A stretch of DNA of 64,000 bases from Pseudoips prasinana (GCA_951640165.1 OX621253.1:16634001-16698000); one strand, 5' to 3'. Shown: positions 40,666-51,172, counted from the first letter of the stretch. The notes: generated by a model not told the origin, from the sequence alone. Program-made: numbers and translations.

Positions 40666-40844
40666 CATCATCATTATCATATCAGCTGAATGACGCTCAC
40701 TGCTGGACAAAGGCCACCCCCAAAGTTCTCCACAACTGCCGGTCTTGCGCTATCCGCTTCCAGCGACCCTCACAATATCATTGGTCCATCTTGTAGGGGA
40801 CCTGTCCACGGTGCGTCTTCCGGTCCCGGTCGCCACTCGAAAAC
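40666..40844 (-). mobile_element. RTE LINE tail with 11-bp target duplication
   Basis: CACCTAAAGAT occurs at 40655-40665 and again at 40845-40855. The insert reads on the minus strand as the RTE 3' end (TCGAGTGGCGACC-type start, ATGGACCAATGATATTGTGA, GGATAGCGCAAGACCGGCAG, GTCCAGCAGTGAGCGTCATT, then ATGATAATGATGATG). At 179 bp it is an extremely truncated, non-coding copy. Confidence 0.85.
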
Positions 40845-41222
40845 CACCTAAAGATAATTGTAGCTAAAGGTATAAATAAAATTTTGTGGTATATATTTGT
40901 TAATTATTAAAATTATTTAGTTTTTAGGTAAAAACTTTTATGTTTCTGTGATTCTCTGTTTTACTTATATCCAAATTTAAATGGTTATTTTTAGGTTAAG
41001 TTTAATTTACATTAGTAATACAGTATTTACATATAGTTTCTTCATTTGTGTTTTGTATATTTAGTAACTATTATTTTTTACGCATGTTGTACAGATGTAG
41101 AGATTTAACACTTCGTCTTAATCTCATGTGTCTTCTTTAAATGAAATTTAAATTAGTGTTAAGTTGATGATGAATCTTTAATAAATAAATATAATGGTAT
41201 TAAACTAATTAATTAAATTAAA

Positions 41223-41486
41223 TCTATATACCTATATAAAAATCAATTGCTGTTCGTTAGTCTCGCTAAAACTCGAGAACGGCTGAACGGATTTATCTTA
41301 TCTTGATCTTGAAACGTGAGTGGAAGTCTAGGGAAGGTTTAAAAGGTAAGAAAAAATCGAATAATAGCCGCGAACACCCTAAAAACGGCACTATTCTTTT
41401 TCTCATATAAACGTTTTCTAAAACAAAAGTTTAAGTCTTTTATATTTTATCAATTGAGGCAGTACGAAGTCTGCCGGGTCACCTTG
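41223..41486 (+). mobile_element. Hel-C Helitron-like element, full-length
   Basis: 5' TCTATATACCTATATAAAAA, then AATTGCTGTTCGTTAGTCTC, AACTCGAGAACGGCTGAACG, CCATATAAACG-type block, and 3' TACGAAGTCTGCCGGGTCAC with CTTG (CTAG in the 15.0-kb copy). The TC start and CTAG end fit a Helitron; the terminal hairpin is less clear than in Hel-A and Hel-B. Confidence 0.65.
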
Positions 41487-43480
41487 TAAACAATAATAAT
41501 TTAAATATATCAAAATCAGATGTATTAGTATTCACAAAAACTTTATATTCTACCAGCAAATACTACATCTGACATTATAAGCTGTGGGAACTAGGCCGTT
41601 GTACTGTCATCATAAAAAACACTCACCATTATTTCCGTTTCTATATTCAAAATAAAGACCGTAATTATTTATACGCGGTAATTTGCAACGCTAAACGACT
41701 TACTGCCTTTAACATTAACATCTATTTGACTTAATCTCAAATTGATGTTAATGTTAAGGTCCAGACTTCGGCCGCGGCTATCTCGCTCGTGCATTTATAC
41801 GTTTTTAAGATATAAAAATTATGTAAAGGTTTGTGAATATTCGACAATATGTTTATACTTTTATTTAAGGCAATACCCGCACTCTAGAAATAAAAAACCC
41901 AAGCAAGTAACGAACGTTACACAAAATATTTACATATGTATATAATAATACAATATTACGGTAATAATAATTAAAAAAATATATTCAGGTGTAAGGTGTT
42001 GTAGGTGTAAAAGGTCGAACGTAGTGATTTTTAAAGAGATTATTGAAAGTGGGGAGAGTTTGGACACGCTTTATAGAAATTGGCAGAGCATTCCACAATC
42101 TAACTACTTGCACGACAAACGACTTAGCCATGAATAAAGTAGAATACGTAAATATATTTAGTTTAAGTTTTTTGATGACCGAAAGCGCAAATGTGTGTCA
42201 CAAGTCAAAAAGGAAAACATAACGTTTTTTGAGATAATTAGGAGTAGAATGGTTAAATAGTATTACGTATATAGTTAGCTTATAACCTATGTATCAAATT
42301 TTTTTATAGATTCGTAAGAATTAGTACAACAAGCGAATTCTAGCGATAATTTTCCAAATTCAAAAGTATATAACTTTTTTTGTATTCTAAGATTGATATA
42401 TTATATAAAACAATTTTATTATTTTATAAAAACTGTGTATAGTATGAAATGTAAATAAATAATACATTTACATATACATAAATACTGGCAGACATTGTTA
42501 AAAGGTTGTTAATACCATTTTCATAACCAGTTTTAGTCCAATCATGTTTTTACGATGAAACTAAACGTAAAAGCGAAATTATTTTGTCTACGGTACTGTT
42601 AGTGAGAGTGTAACGTGAGACGCTTACTGGTGACCTTCAAGAAGCTAACTTTTGAATTTGGAATCTGTTTAATGGTGGACACGGGACTGTAACGTTCTGT
42701 TGCCGTATTTGGAGTTCTCTATTGCGTAATGGTTTACCAAATAGTTCAGATTTAATGTATCCTTGAGACAAAAGTGTCTGCGGGTGGTAGGTATGTCGGA
42801 CTCGCACCGACTAAACCTAACCTGCCGTGGACTTCTCTTGGCGCCTGATGGGCGGAGATAATACTTATATTTTTCTTACGAACTTCCATTTTTGTATTTC
42901 ATATTATTATGAAATAATGAAATTTATTCAGCACTTGGGTATTTACATACACTTGTACTTGTCAAGCTCACAATGCAATACATAAACACAGTTTAAAACA
43001 GTAATTAAAGCAACAACATATTTTTAACTAGTCCGTCCGTGCGGTCTGTATCGTCGCCTATATTTTTATTAAATCCTTAAATAAATAATAAATAGCAAGT
43101 TACTAAGCTATTATTGTTACATTTAGCAAAAGTATATTAAAATTAAAGAATTGAAAACAATGAGCAGTTGGCTGGCTGGCGCATAAGCCTCTCAACCAGT
43201 AGCTTAATTTAAGCGACTAAAACCGAGGGCACCCTTATGGGGTTCGAACCACAGCTCAGACCGCCGCTGAAGTAAAAAGATGGAATTTAAAATGGGGTCA
43301 GATCACTTGCACGGGATTACCGATCACGTGTTAAGGGAGCAACGCGATCCTCGCCGCTGCTATACATATTTTTGTTACATATTTTTTCACCTTTTGAACG
43401 ATACCAATATTATAAATCATTTTATCTTCCTAGAACTTGTAGACTATTTATGCGTTCTGGATTTGAATTTGTATTAGTTT
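41487..43480. other. 2 kb AT-rich region with one LINE remnant
   Basis: Apart from the remnant at 41995-42160 nothing is named. Around 43190-43270 (CTCTCAACCAGTAGCTTAAT, GGGGTTCGAACCACAGCTCA) there is a perfect GGTTCGAACC box, possibly from an old tRNA-derived repeat. Confidence 0.4.
41995..42160 (-). pseudogene. LINE reverse transcriptase C-terminal remnant
   Basis: The minus strand reads LFMAKSFVVQVVRLWNALPI followed by SIKRVQTLPTFNNLFKNHYV. The RLWNALP..I..V.TLPTFNNLFK pattern is the conserved end of many CR1/jockey-type polyproteins. Upstream the frame degenerates with stops. No catalytic residues. The call rests on a ~45-residue pattern only. Confidence 0.55.
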
Positions 43481-43629
43481 GTGGCCGAAGTGATTTAGTT
43501 GGTAGTGATGCTTTCTGGTCAAAAAGTTGCGGGTTCGATCCTGACACAAGACAAATAGTTTTGTTCATGAAAGTCTATTTTCCCCAGTCTGGGTGTTGTT
43601 GTGTGAGAGTATGAGCGTATATTATTATA

Positions 43630-43829
43630 CTAGCTGTGCGCCGCGGTTTTACCCGCATTAAGCTTTATAAATTGTAGCCTATGTGTTAATCCAGGGCGTC
43701 AGCTTACTCCATAGCAAATTTAATAAAATCACTCCAGCCGTTTGGATGTGAAGAAGTTACAAACATACACACACACACACTCACACAGACACACTTACAT
43801 AAAGTTTCGCATTTATAATATTAGTAGGA
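43630..43829 (-). mobile_element. Hel-A relative inserted in tSINE-2
   Basis: Left end CTAGCTGTGCGCCGCGGTTT, TACCCGC; right end on the minus strand TCCTACTAATATTATAAATG. It contains (CA)n where the family has GTGAGTGTGTATG. The flanks are A and T. Confidence 0.85.
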
Positions 43830-43934
43830 TACATATCTATATATATACATACATTTACAAGTATGTGTGTATGTAGGTATATAGTTACAAAAAAGTACAA
43901 AAGTATTTTTATCTGTTGTCTACTATCAATAGTA

Positions 43935-44081
43935 CACACGGCTACATATCAAGCTATACATTTCCAATAAAAGCTGACCTCTCATTGTGTGGAAATCCTA
44001 TACAACGCGAGATCAGCTTATACTGGAAAAAAAAACGATCAGCTTATACTGGAAATGTATAGCTTGATTTGTAGCCGTGTG
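43935..44081. mobile_element. 147-bp foldback MITE inserted in tSINE-2
   Basis: Arms CACACGGCTACATATCAAGC, TATACATTTCCAATAAAAGC and the reverse GATCAGCTTATACTGGAAAT, GTATAGCTTGATTTGTAGCC, GTGTG, flanked by TA on both sides. GATCAGCTTATACTGGAAA is present twice in the right half. No ORF. Confidence 0.85.
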
Positions 44082-44660
44082 TACAAGCTTCGCTTAGTTT
44101 GGGTTAGATGGCGATAGTACTGTAGTGTAATACCAGGTAAAACCCTAAATATTGTCCCATGTATTTAGCTACAAAAACACTTGCAAAAATTCAAGTTTTA
44201 CCATTGAAGAATTTGCAAAACATTCAGAAGAAAATGACGTTTCGTCATTACAGATGGATAAATCTCTTTTGTTAATGAACGCGATTGTTCACAAATATAT
44301 CAAAATATGATTATAAAGATATCATTATTTTGTAGTCGGTAGAACAGTAAAAAGGGCTTAAGACCTGAATAAGTTGAAAAAAAAACGCCACCGTTTATAA
44401 CACTGTAATAACTGTATTTTCCTGGTATGGCATAAGCAAAATGCATATAAAAAGGTGCGTAATATTTCCTATTCACTTTACATCGGTGCAACATTCTGTA
44501 GGCTCGTTTTATTTCCTTTTGAAGGGGTCAGCGTATATTCAAATGAGTTTGTATTGCTTCATCTACGTAACTACTTAAAACGATGTGTATTTTATGTAGT
44601 AGTTCTATAAGTATGATGCATATTTTAAGTTTTTATTCAACCTTTCAGTGTAAGTAGGTA

Positions 44661-44790
44661 CAGATGCCAGCACAACCAACCCCAATCTGTCAAATTTCTT
44701 TTATAGATTTTCTACGTTATGACATGAGCATAAAGAAAAACTTTCAATTGGGGTTTGACAGATTGGGGTAGCTTGATGTGCTGGCGTCTG
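44661..44790. mobile_element. MITE-1 copy 6
   Basis: TA-CAGATGCCAGCACAACCAAC and GCTTGATGTGCTGGCGTCTG-TA. Core ATTTTCTACGTTATGACATG. Both TA borders are intact. Confidence 0.85.
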
Positions 44791-44860
44791 TACATCAATA
44801 AACTATTAAGTATTTATGGGTCGAAATAATTTGATGCATATTTACCTTAAGTTAATTTTG

Positions 44861-44952
44861 GCATCATAGTCAGATGCTTTCACTGGTTCATCAGAGATCA
44901 GCGAGGTTAAGCAGATAGGCTCGCGGTTAGTCCATAGATGGGTGACTTAAAA
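44861..44952 (+). mobile_element. 5S-SINE head only
   Basis: GCATCATAGTCAGATGCTTT, CACTGGTTCATCAGAGATCA, GCGAGGTTAAGCAGATAGGC, TCGCGGTTAGTCCATAGATG, GGTGAC. This is the clearest resemblance to the 3' half of 5S rRNA after the 11.3-kb copy. The body is absent. Confidence 0.7.
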
Positions 44953-45138
44953 TGAATTTGCCGGGAGCGGGAGCGGAATATTTTCGATAAAAAAATCCTT
45001 AGTAGACTACGTCTGGAAATAAATCATTAATCTATTTCACAGCTTTCCTATTGTACCTACATACATTTTTAATGTATGTAGCTAATTTTAATACACATAG
45101 AACACATGTCTGCAGTAAAACTTCAAACATAGGTAACT

Positions 45139-45378
45139 GGCTATGAGAAAAAGAAAGAAAGAAAATGTCTGCTCGCACCTCTCTCTCTTGCCCAATATAC
45201 GAAACGTAACTCTCTCTCTTTCTATCTCCACTAACTTATTATCTCCCTCTCAACTTCCATTAGCCTCGCCCGATCACACTTTTCGTAACGTTCTACGTCA
45301 CGCATTCACTAACTTACTCCCCAAGACTGCTTTGCACACATTCAGCCTATTAAATGCCTTTTTAAGCTCGATTCCAAT
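45139..45378 (+). repeat. (GAAA)n-headed dispersed repeat
   Basis: CTATGAGAAAAAGAAAGAAA, TGTCTGCTCGCACCTCTCTC, ACTTCCATTAGCCTCGCCCG, ATCACACTTTTCGTAACGTT, TTTTTAAGCTCGATTCC. Same order as 21.6-21.84 kb on the other strand. An 80-codon open frame over it is composition-driven. Confidence 0.7.
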
Positions 45379-45770
45379 ATGAGTTTCCCTTCCAAATATG
45401 AACTTATTTTTTTTCCATTGCCATAAACGTACTCTACAGTTTAATATCTACAAGCTCATCATACATAAACCACGTTAAGCTAGTTCTAAGTACAAACATA
45501 AGTATTATTACTTGTATCAACTTGAAGCTTAAGCAAATACATTACTGGACGTGGGGTGTAGGTATAATATTATAGCTACCTAAGTATTCGTAGGTTGCGT
45601 TATCAAGCGACATCGAACCATTTAGTACTACGTATCTCTGATACATTTAGATAAAGCTCAAGGACTTGAGAAAGGATCTCAGATCGAAGATTGCAACATT
45701 GTTATCAACATAGTAATTTGACACAGCGATTTACATTAGTAAGTTTGTTTATATATCCTACTAGCTATGC

Positions 45771-46079
45771 CCCGCGGTTTTACCCGCGTTAATTTTTATA
45801 AATTATCATAGCTCCACCCCCTAAGTGATAGCGTATAATATGTAGCCTATGTGATGACCCGACCTCTTAGTAATATTCATGCAAAATTCGAAGTAAATCC
45901 ATGCAGTACTTTTTGAGTTTAGCCCGGACATACATACAGACAAACAGACACACGGACAAAAATTCTAAAAACTATATTTTTGGCTTCGATGTCTGTTGTA
46001 GATTACGCCCCAAGTGTCCTTTTTAAAAAATATTCCATGTACAGTTTTGACTTTCCTACGATTTTATTATATGTATAGA
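45771..46079 (-). mobile_element. Hel-B Helitron, reverse orientation
   Basis: Left CTAGCTATGCCCCGCGGTTT, TACCCGCG; right end on the minus strand TCTATACATATAATAAAATC. Internal CAGACATCGAAGCC-type segment and AAAAATATAG retained. Full length. Confidence 0.9.
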
Positions 46080-46125
46080 TGGAGCATCATTCGCTTATAC
46101 CTAAGCTTATGATCAGAGTTTAATT

Positions 46126-46272
46126 CGCACGTTGGTCTAGTTGTTAGAGACGCTGACTGCTAAACCAGAGGTCGTGGGTTAGATCCTCTACTCAGGCCAA
46201 ATCTTTGTGTGATAAGGACAATAATATTATACATAGGTATTTGTTCTGTGTCTGGGGTGTAATTTGTTTACA
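46126..46272 (+). mobile_element. tSINE-2, 5' half
   Basis: CGCACGTTGGTCTAGTTGTT, AGAGACGCTGACTGCTAAAC, CAGAGGTCGTGGGTTAGATC, TATTTGTTCTGTGTCTGGGG, TGTAATTTGTTTACAA. It is cut by a Hel-A 3' end on the right. Confidence 0.75.
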
Positions 46273-46273
46273 A

Positions 46274-46320
46274 CTAGCTCTGCCCCGCGGTTTTACCCGC
46301 GTTAATCTTTATAAATTATA
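46274..46320 (-). mobile_element. Hel-A 3' end stub
   Basis: CTAGCTCTGCCCCGCGGTTT, TACCCGCGTTAATCTTTATA, then abruptly an A/T-rich LINE-like tail from 46321 (on the minus strand CCGAAATAAAATTATTATTA). The remainder is probably displaced by that insertion, whose body (to about 46750) is unrecognised. Confidence 0.6.
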
Positions 46321-46762
46321 ATAATAATAATTTTATTTCGGATTACTCCATAAAGTGTTCGTTATAAAAGTCTTATCCTATGTTAGTATCAATGTTTAAT
46401 CAAAATTCTAATTCAGATTCAAACAAATAATCTAGTACTTAAAAAAAAAACAATCATAAAATTAAAATCTAACAAAACAACAACAAAATTAATTAAGGAA
46501 TGTCAGGTCATATGTCAAATAATAAATAAGACAACAACAGTAATGTTGTTGTCTTATTTATGCATATTATTATTTACGCACGGAAATGGAAAAGCTTCGG
46601 CGCTGGCCCATCTATGTTCACACTTAGGGAGGCTATGAGGGAATCGAAATTGACAAGTGTGTTACATTTTAGGATCATATTTGAGGTTTGATTCGGTCAT
46701 CCCATATAGACTATGGTTTTGTCCAAATAAACTATCACAATATTGAACTAGCTTTATAATAA

Positions 46763-47584
46763 TCACACTAATATTATAAAGGCGAAAGTATGTGTGTACG
46801 TTTATTTATTTTTTTAAATTGTTGTTTTTACTATTTTATTCTCTGGCAAAGGTCAGAGACATTATATACTCGTAGCTAAACATATTTGGAGGCAATTTTT
46901 TTTCCTTGTTTACTCTGACAGATTGTTTCAGTAAACTCATTTGAGGTTACTGGTGAATTCGACATTTTCTACATTATTACTTAGTTTTTATCTAATTTAA
47001 CATGTTCTCTTAATTTTAACTAAATCTAATTATATATTTATACTTGTGTATGTTTGTTACTTCTTCACGCAAAAACAACCTAACGGATTTTGATGAAACT
47101 TTGTAGTAAAATAGCTTATACAACATGTAACGTAATTAACGCACACCCTGAAACACCCCAATTAGAATATTATGTTGTAATCATAATACATACACGGAAT
47201 TTTTTATTTAACATGTATATGCATTGTTATTTACTGAATTAGTTTCTTGGAATAAAGTTTATTGTTCTTTAATTTGTATTGAATGATGGAATTTCTATGA
47301 ATACAAATAAAACTGCGATTTCAAAAGTCTTATTACTTTAACTTACGGTCCATTTCAATTTGTTTTGACTGTACAGGGTGAAATTGACAATAATTTTCGT
47401 AGTTTTAATTATTTTGGAATATAAAATTACCTATATTAAAAATGAAATAAATCAATTCAGTAAAGGATTATGAACAAACTATTTTCAGGATGTGCGTTAA
47501 TTAAGTTACATGTTGTATATTTGAATAACACATAGGCTATCATTTATAAAGTTTAACGCGGGTGAAACTGCGGGGCACAGCTAC
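46763..47584 (+). mobile_element. Hel-A with two nested insertions
   Basis: 5' TCACACTAATATTATAAAGG, middle TGTATGTTTGTTACTTCTTC, ACGGATTTTGATGAAACTTT, 3' GTTTAACGCGGGTGAAACTG, CGGGGCACAGCTAC. The family sequence is interrupted at 46801-47043 by an unidentified segment with an A-rich tail in reverse, and at 47121-47515 by a TIR element. Excising both gives about 185 bp, a normal length. Confidence 0.8.
47121..47515. mobile_element. 395-bp TIR element nested in Hel-A
   Basis: 33-bp terminal inverted repeats with two mismatches: CAACATGTAACGTAATTAAC, GCACACCCTGAAA on the left; TTTCAGGATGTGCGTTAATT, AAGTTACATGTTG on the right. TA (or TATA) flanks both ends. The AT-rich interior has no transposase ORF. 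Probably a non-autonomous Tc1/mariner-like element, based on the TA target only. Confidence 0.85.
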
Positions 47585-48091
47585 CAAGGATAAACCAAGA
47601 ATATTAAAATTCACAAACCTAATCCAGAATGGAGATATTCAAACGGAACAAGGGAAATTATCGATTTTGTACAGCATACCTACTAGTTTAGAATTCGATT
47701 GCACATTCGAGCGCTTCGAGTTGAAACTTACGCAATACCGATGCCGTTACAAAGGATCAGGGCACTTTCCTAGATTGTAGATGAAAGACTTTTTTAATCT
47801 AAGTACGAACGGATTTTTGATTATGCACTTTACGGGGTGTACATTGTCCGTAGACTATATTTTAAAATAACCTTTATGCATATAATAAAAGCTATATTAT
47901 AATGACTAAAACCTAAATCTCGTGTGTCTCAAATTTATAATTTGGAAGTTCAAAGATCGGCTGTCCTTTTATTATTCTTATAAAACTAAATACCAGGCTA
48001 TAACTTACTATAGTAAAAATTATATTGTAGCACAGATCTTAAGTTTATATTGCAACTTTCTTATCAAGCTTTAAAATGGTTTATTTTTATA
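47585..48091. other. Gap; one 65-codon open frame of unknown meaning
   Basis: After the Helitron end an open frame continues to a stop at 47778-47780 (FTNLIQNGDIQTEQGKLSIL, FERFELKLTQYRCRYKGSGH). I recognise no domain and no splice context. The rest is AT-rich. Confidence 0.3.
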
Positions 48092-48268
48092 TCACACTAA
48101 TATTATAAAGGGGAAAGTTTATGAGTGTGTATGTTTGTTACTTCTTCACGTCTAAACTTCTGAAGCGATTTTAATAAAATTTGGTATGGAGTAAGCTGAG
48201 ATTATGTATTAACACATAGGCTATAATTTATAAAGTTCAACGGGGGTAAAACCGCGGGACACAGCTAG
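48092..48268 (+). mobile_element. Hel-A, full-length
   Basis: TCACACTAATATTATAAAGG, TTACTTCTTCACGTCTAAAC, ACACATAGGCTATAATTTAT, hairpin GGGGGTAAAACCGC, ending GGACACAGCTAG-T. Flanked by A and T. Confidence 0.9.
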
Positions 48269-48793
48269 TTATTTTCATATATCCCGTTAGACCCCAACTG
48301 TGGGACAAAGTGTATTCAATATATCTCAAAAGCTGTGGCAATCTCAAAAGCCTACAAGATCTAGAATTCGAATTTAGTAAAAAGTTACTAAAAATAGGTA
48401 GTATTTTAAATTAACCGAAATTATAATTATAAGTAAATTTAATAATTTAGCAACACGAACAGCGGGCCTCGTTGATAGTCCTAATCATATGATAATAATT
48501 AGTCCTATTTACTACCAAACTATAACTATCAACCAAGCTATAATTTGTATATCTATGTTTTCAACTCAGATTAGTAAGGCCGTATACAATGTAGATTAAA
48601 TTAGGCATTCCTGTTGGATTGAGGCAGTTTGATCCTCGGCTTAGAATTAAACCCCACAGCCACAGATTACTCCTCACGCGCTAAATTACTAAATAATAAT
48701 TAGTCTGGTTCCATAATTACTCCCGTTCCCCTACGGGTAATAACGTATATTTAATATCAGTAACAAAGGAAAATTAATTTAATAAGGAGTATA

Positions 48794-49782
48794 CAGGGTG
48801 GCCGAGGAATTAACGTTCAAACGCAAAATTTTGATACTTTACGATGAAGAGTATCCGAATCACCCCCATGTATGTTCTACGATTTTGCGTTTTTTTGATA
48901 CTTTGAAAATTTAAGTCAGTTCTGGAATTATTAGATAAACTATACTTTTTAGGGTGTTAAGTTAAACTATGTTAATTAGCTTTAACAAAAAAACTGAACC
49001 AGAAATGTTCAACAGAACGAGGAAAAAATCGTAAACTGATGTTAGGTGTAATTTACGAAAATACCAATAAAAAATTCTATCTCGAAAACTACGCAAAATT
49101 TAGGAGGTAGTCCACGAAGGGCACCCATCTGAATGGCACTTGCGCGAATGGCACCTAGCCTAGTCCACGAAAGGCACCTATCAATATTTTTGGCAGGTGC
49201 TCTTTGTGGATTCAATTTATTTTTTACATTCTTGTCCACGAAAGGCACCTACGTTAACCGTTACAGTAACTTAGGTTACTGTAACGGTTATAAATAAATG
49301 ATATCGATAAAAATCACTAAAACGTTTATTAATACTACTAATATTACGCACGTTAAGACTAGTATTTTCTTATGATTCAGGGAATTTACACATTGAAATT
49401 AAACTACTATCTATCTGTTCATATCCGCTTAAACATAAAAAAATACTAACGTCTTAAGGTGCGTAATATTAGTAATGTTAATAAATGTTCTAGTGATTTT
49501 TATCGACATCTTTCATTTAATAACCTAGGTTACTGTAACGGTTAACGTACCTTTCGTAGACAAGAATGTAATAAATAAATTGAATCCACGAAGAGCACCT
49601 GCCAAAAATATTGATAGGTGCCATTCGTGGACTAGGCTAGGTGCCATTCGCGCAGGTGCCATTCAGATGGGTGCCCTTCGTGGACTACCTCAAATTTAGA
49701 ACATACGTCGGGGTGATTCGGACACTCCTCATCATAAAGTATCAAAATTTTGCGTTTGAACGTCAACTCTTCCGCCAGCCTG
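48794..49782. mobile_element. ~1 kb palindromic DNA element with iterated motif
   Basis: Outer arms CAGGGTGGCCGAGGAATTAA, CGTTCAAACGCAAAATTTTG pair with CAAAATTTTGCGTTTGAACG, TCAACTCTTCCGCCAGCCTG, flanked by TA. A second, inner inverted repeat of ~300 bp (49105-49420 against 49425-49690) carries GTCCACGAAGGGCACCCATC and the repeated GGCACCT motifs in both arms. The left inner arm also contains the hairpin AACCGTTACAGTAAC-TTAG-GTTACTGTAACGGTT (49258-49291). No transposase frame is visible. Superfamily unknown. Confidence 0.75.
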
Positions 49783-49841
49783 TATTTACTACGCTTGCGC
49801 TTTGTTTAATCTTATTAGCACCTTCATATACTAAATTATAG

Positions 49842-50098
49842 AATATGAAATTAGTTTGCGATCATAGCCGATTTAGAATATGAAATTAGTTTGCGATCGT
49901 AGCCGCTGAGGCAGACAGGTTCTCGAATGGAGAACCAAAAGAAGAAATGTGGGCAGGCCCCCTACAAGATGGACCGAGGATCTTGCATGGGAAGCCGCTG
50001 GATGCAGGCAGCATAAGACTGGCTATTTTAGAGATTACTGAGAAGGCCTTTGTCCAACTGTGGACATTTTTCGTCTGATATGATGATGATAATAATGA
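49842..50098 (+). mobile_element. RTE LINE tail preceded by a 35-bp duplication
   Basis: GAATATGAAATTAGTTTGCG occurs twice in tandem (about 49842 and 49876). The second copy runs into the RTE end: CAGACAGGTTCTCGAATGGA, CCCCTACAAGATGGACCGAG, TTTGTCCAACTGTGGACATT, TTCGTCTGATATGATGATGA. Frame broken. Confidence 0.75.
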
Positions 50099-50203
50099 GT
50101 GAACATATAAACTACAGAGCATTGGTTTTTTTAGCCGGATAACTATCCCAAGTAAATATCCCGAAGTCCACGGCACGTTACAGTCAGTGCGAGCCCGATA
50201 TAC

Positions 50204-50230
50204 CCACCCGCAGACATTCTTTGCGGGTGG
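50204..50230. repeat. GC-rich hairpin
   Basis: CCACCCGCA, loop of 9 nt, TGCGGGTGG, in AT-rich surroundings. No associated gene. Confidence 0.45.
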
Positions 50231-50517
50231 CATGCATAGGCATTTCCCTGCTTTAACAAAACATAAAACAAGAGGTAATAATAGGTTTATTATTTCACAA
50301 AACAAAATCTTGCAACTATGTTATAATATATCGTTTAAGTATAGAAAAAATACTGGTACTTTGTGTACAACTGGAGGCGGAGTCATCTCTATAAATTTTA
50401 AATATTAAAATAGTTCCAACGCTAACACAGAAATACTGCGACAATTCTCCGAATGAAACTGCATAGAACTTTTTGTTCTCCATTTACACTCACTAACTTT
50501 TTGCTCCTACCTATATA

Positions 50518-50779
50518 ACAATATCTGGGGACAATGTCACACAGATCATCCTAGCCCCAAACCACAGCCCAAACTAAGCAAAGCTTGTACTATGGGTACC
50601 AGGCGACGATATACATACTTATATAGATAGATAAATACTTAAATACATGGAAAACATCCATGACACACAAACAAATATTCGTGCTCATCACACAAATATT
50701 TGCACTTACTGGGATTCGAACCCAGAACCACCAGCTTCGTAGGCAGGAGCACTAACAACTAGGCTATGGTGACCGTCAA
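50518..50779 (-). mobile_element. tSINE-3, full-length reference copy
   Basis: Minus strand: GACGGTCACCATAGCCTAGT, GCTCCTGCCTACGAAGCTGG, TTCTGGGTTCGAATCCCAGT (B box), ATGAGCACGAATATTTGTTT, ATGGATGTTTTCCATGTATT, TATCTATCTATATAAGTATG, GGTACCCATAGTACAAGCTT, GATCTGTGTGACATTGTCCC. Complete from head to tail. Confidence 0.85.
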
Positions 50780-50849
50780 AATAAACTAGCATAATGTTAG
50801 TGAGGTACTTAATCTTATTGGTAAAACCTATCTTCGCTGCCAATGGTCC

Positions 50850-50910
50850 ATCATCATCATCCGAAAGACGTACACTGCTGGACAAAGGCCTCCCCCAAAG
50901 ATCTCCACAA
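50850..50910 (-). mobile_element. RTE LINE tail, ~60 bp
   Basis: Minus strand: ATTGTGGAGATCTTTGGGGG, AGGCCTTTGTCCAGCAGTGT, ACGTCTTTCGGATGATGATG. Only the extreme 3' end is present. Confidence 0.75.
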
Positions 50911-50962
50911 TCAATTAATTAAGGTCTTGCGTATTACATATTTTACTAAGAGGTTTTTGACT

Positions 50963-51100
50963 TATAGATAGATAGATACACTTTCTTGCACACCACAGAA
51001 TAAAAATGTCGATGTAAGTTTCAATTTATGTACAATTGGCGGTCTTATCGCATAACTTAACAGCCTTATCAGACTTTTTACAGAATAAATGTCTATATTA
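50963..51100 (-). mobile_element. LINE 3'-UTR with (TATC)n tail
   Basis: ATAGATAGATAGATACACTT at the left is the tail in reverse; GTACAATTGGCGGTCTTATC, GCATAACTTAACAGCCTTAT belongs to the same 3' UTR seen at 62.1 kb. No coding sequence. Confidence 0.65.
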
Positions 51101-51172
51101 TTGTTGGTTCTGCCTGTCAGATCTCCACATAATACATTTGGTTAGCAAAAACAAACTATGTTGAGTACATTT

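Larger units (their letters stand above)
43481..44168 (+). mobile_element. tSINE-2 carrying a Helitron and a MITE
   Basis: Head GTGGCCGAAGTGATTTAGTT, AAGTTGCGGGTTCGATCCTG (B box GGTTCGATCC). Body CCCCAGTCTGGGTGTTGTTG. It continues after the Helitron at ATCTATATATATACATACAT and after the MITE at TACAAGCTTCGCTTAGTTTG, and ends AAATATTGTCCCATGTATTT. Confidence 0.75.
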
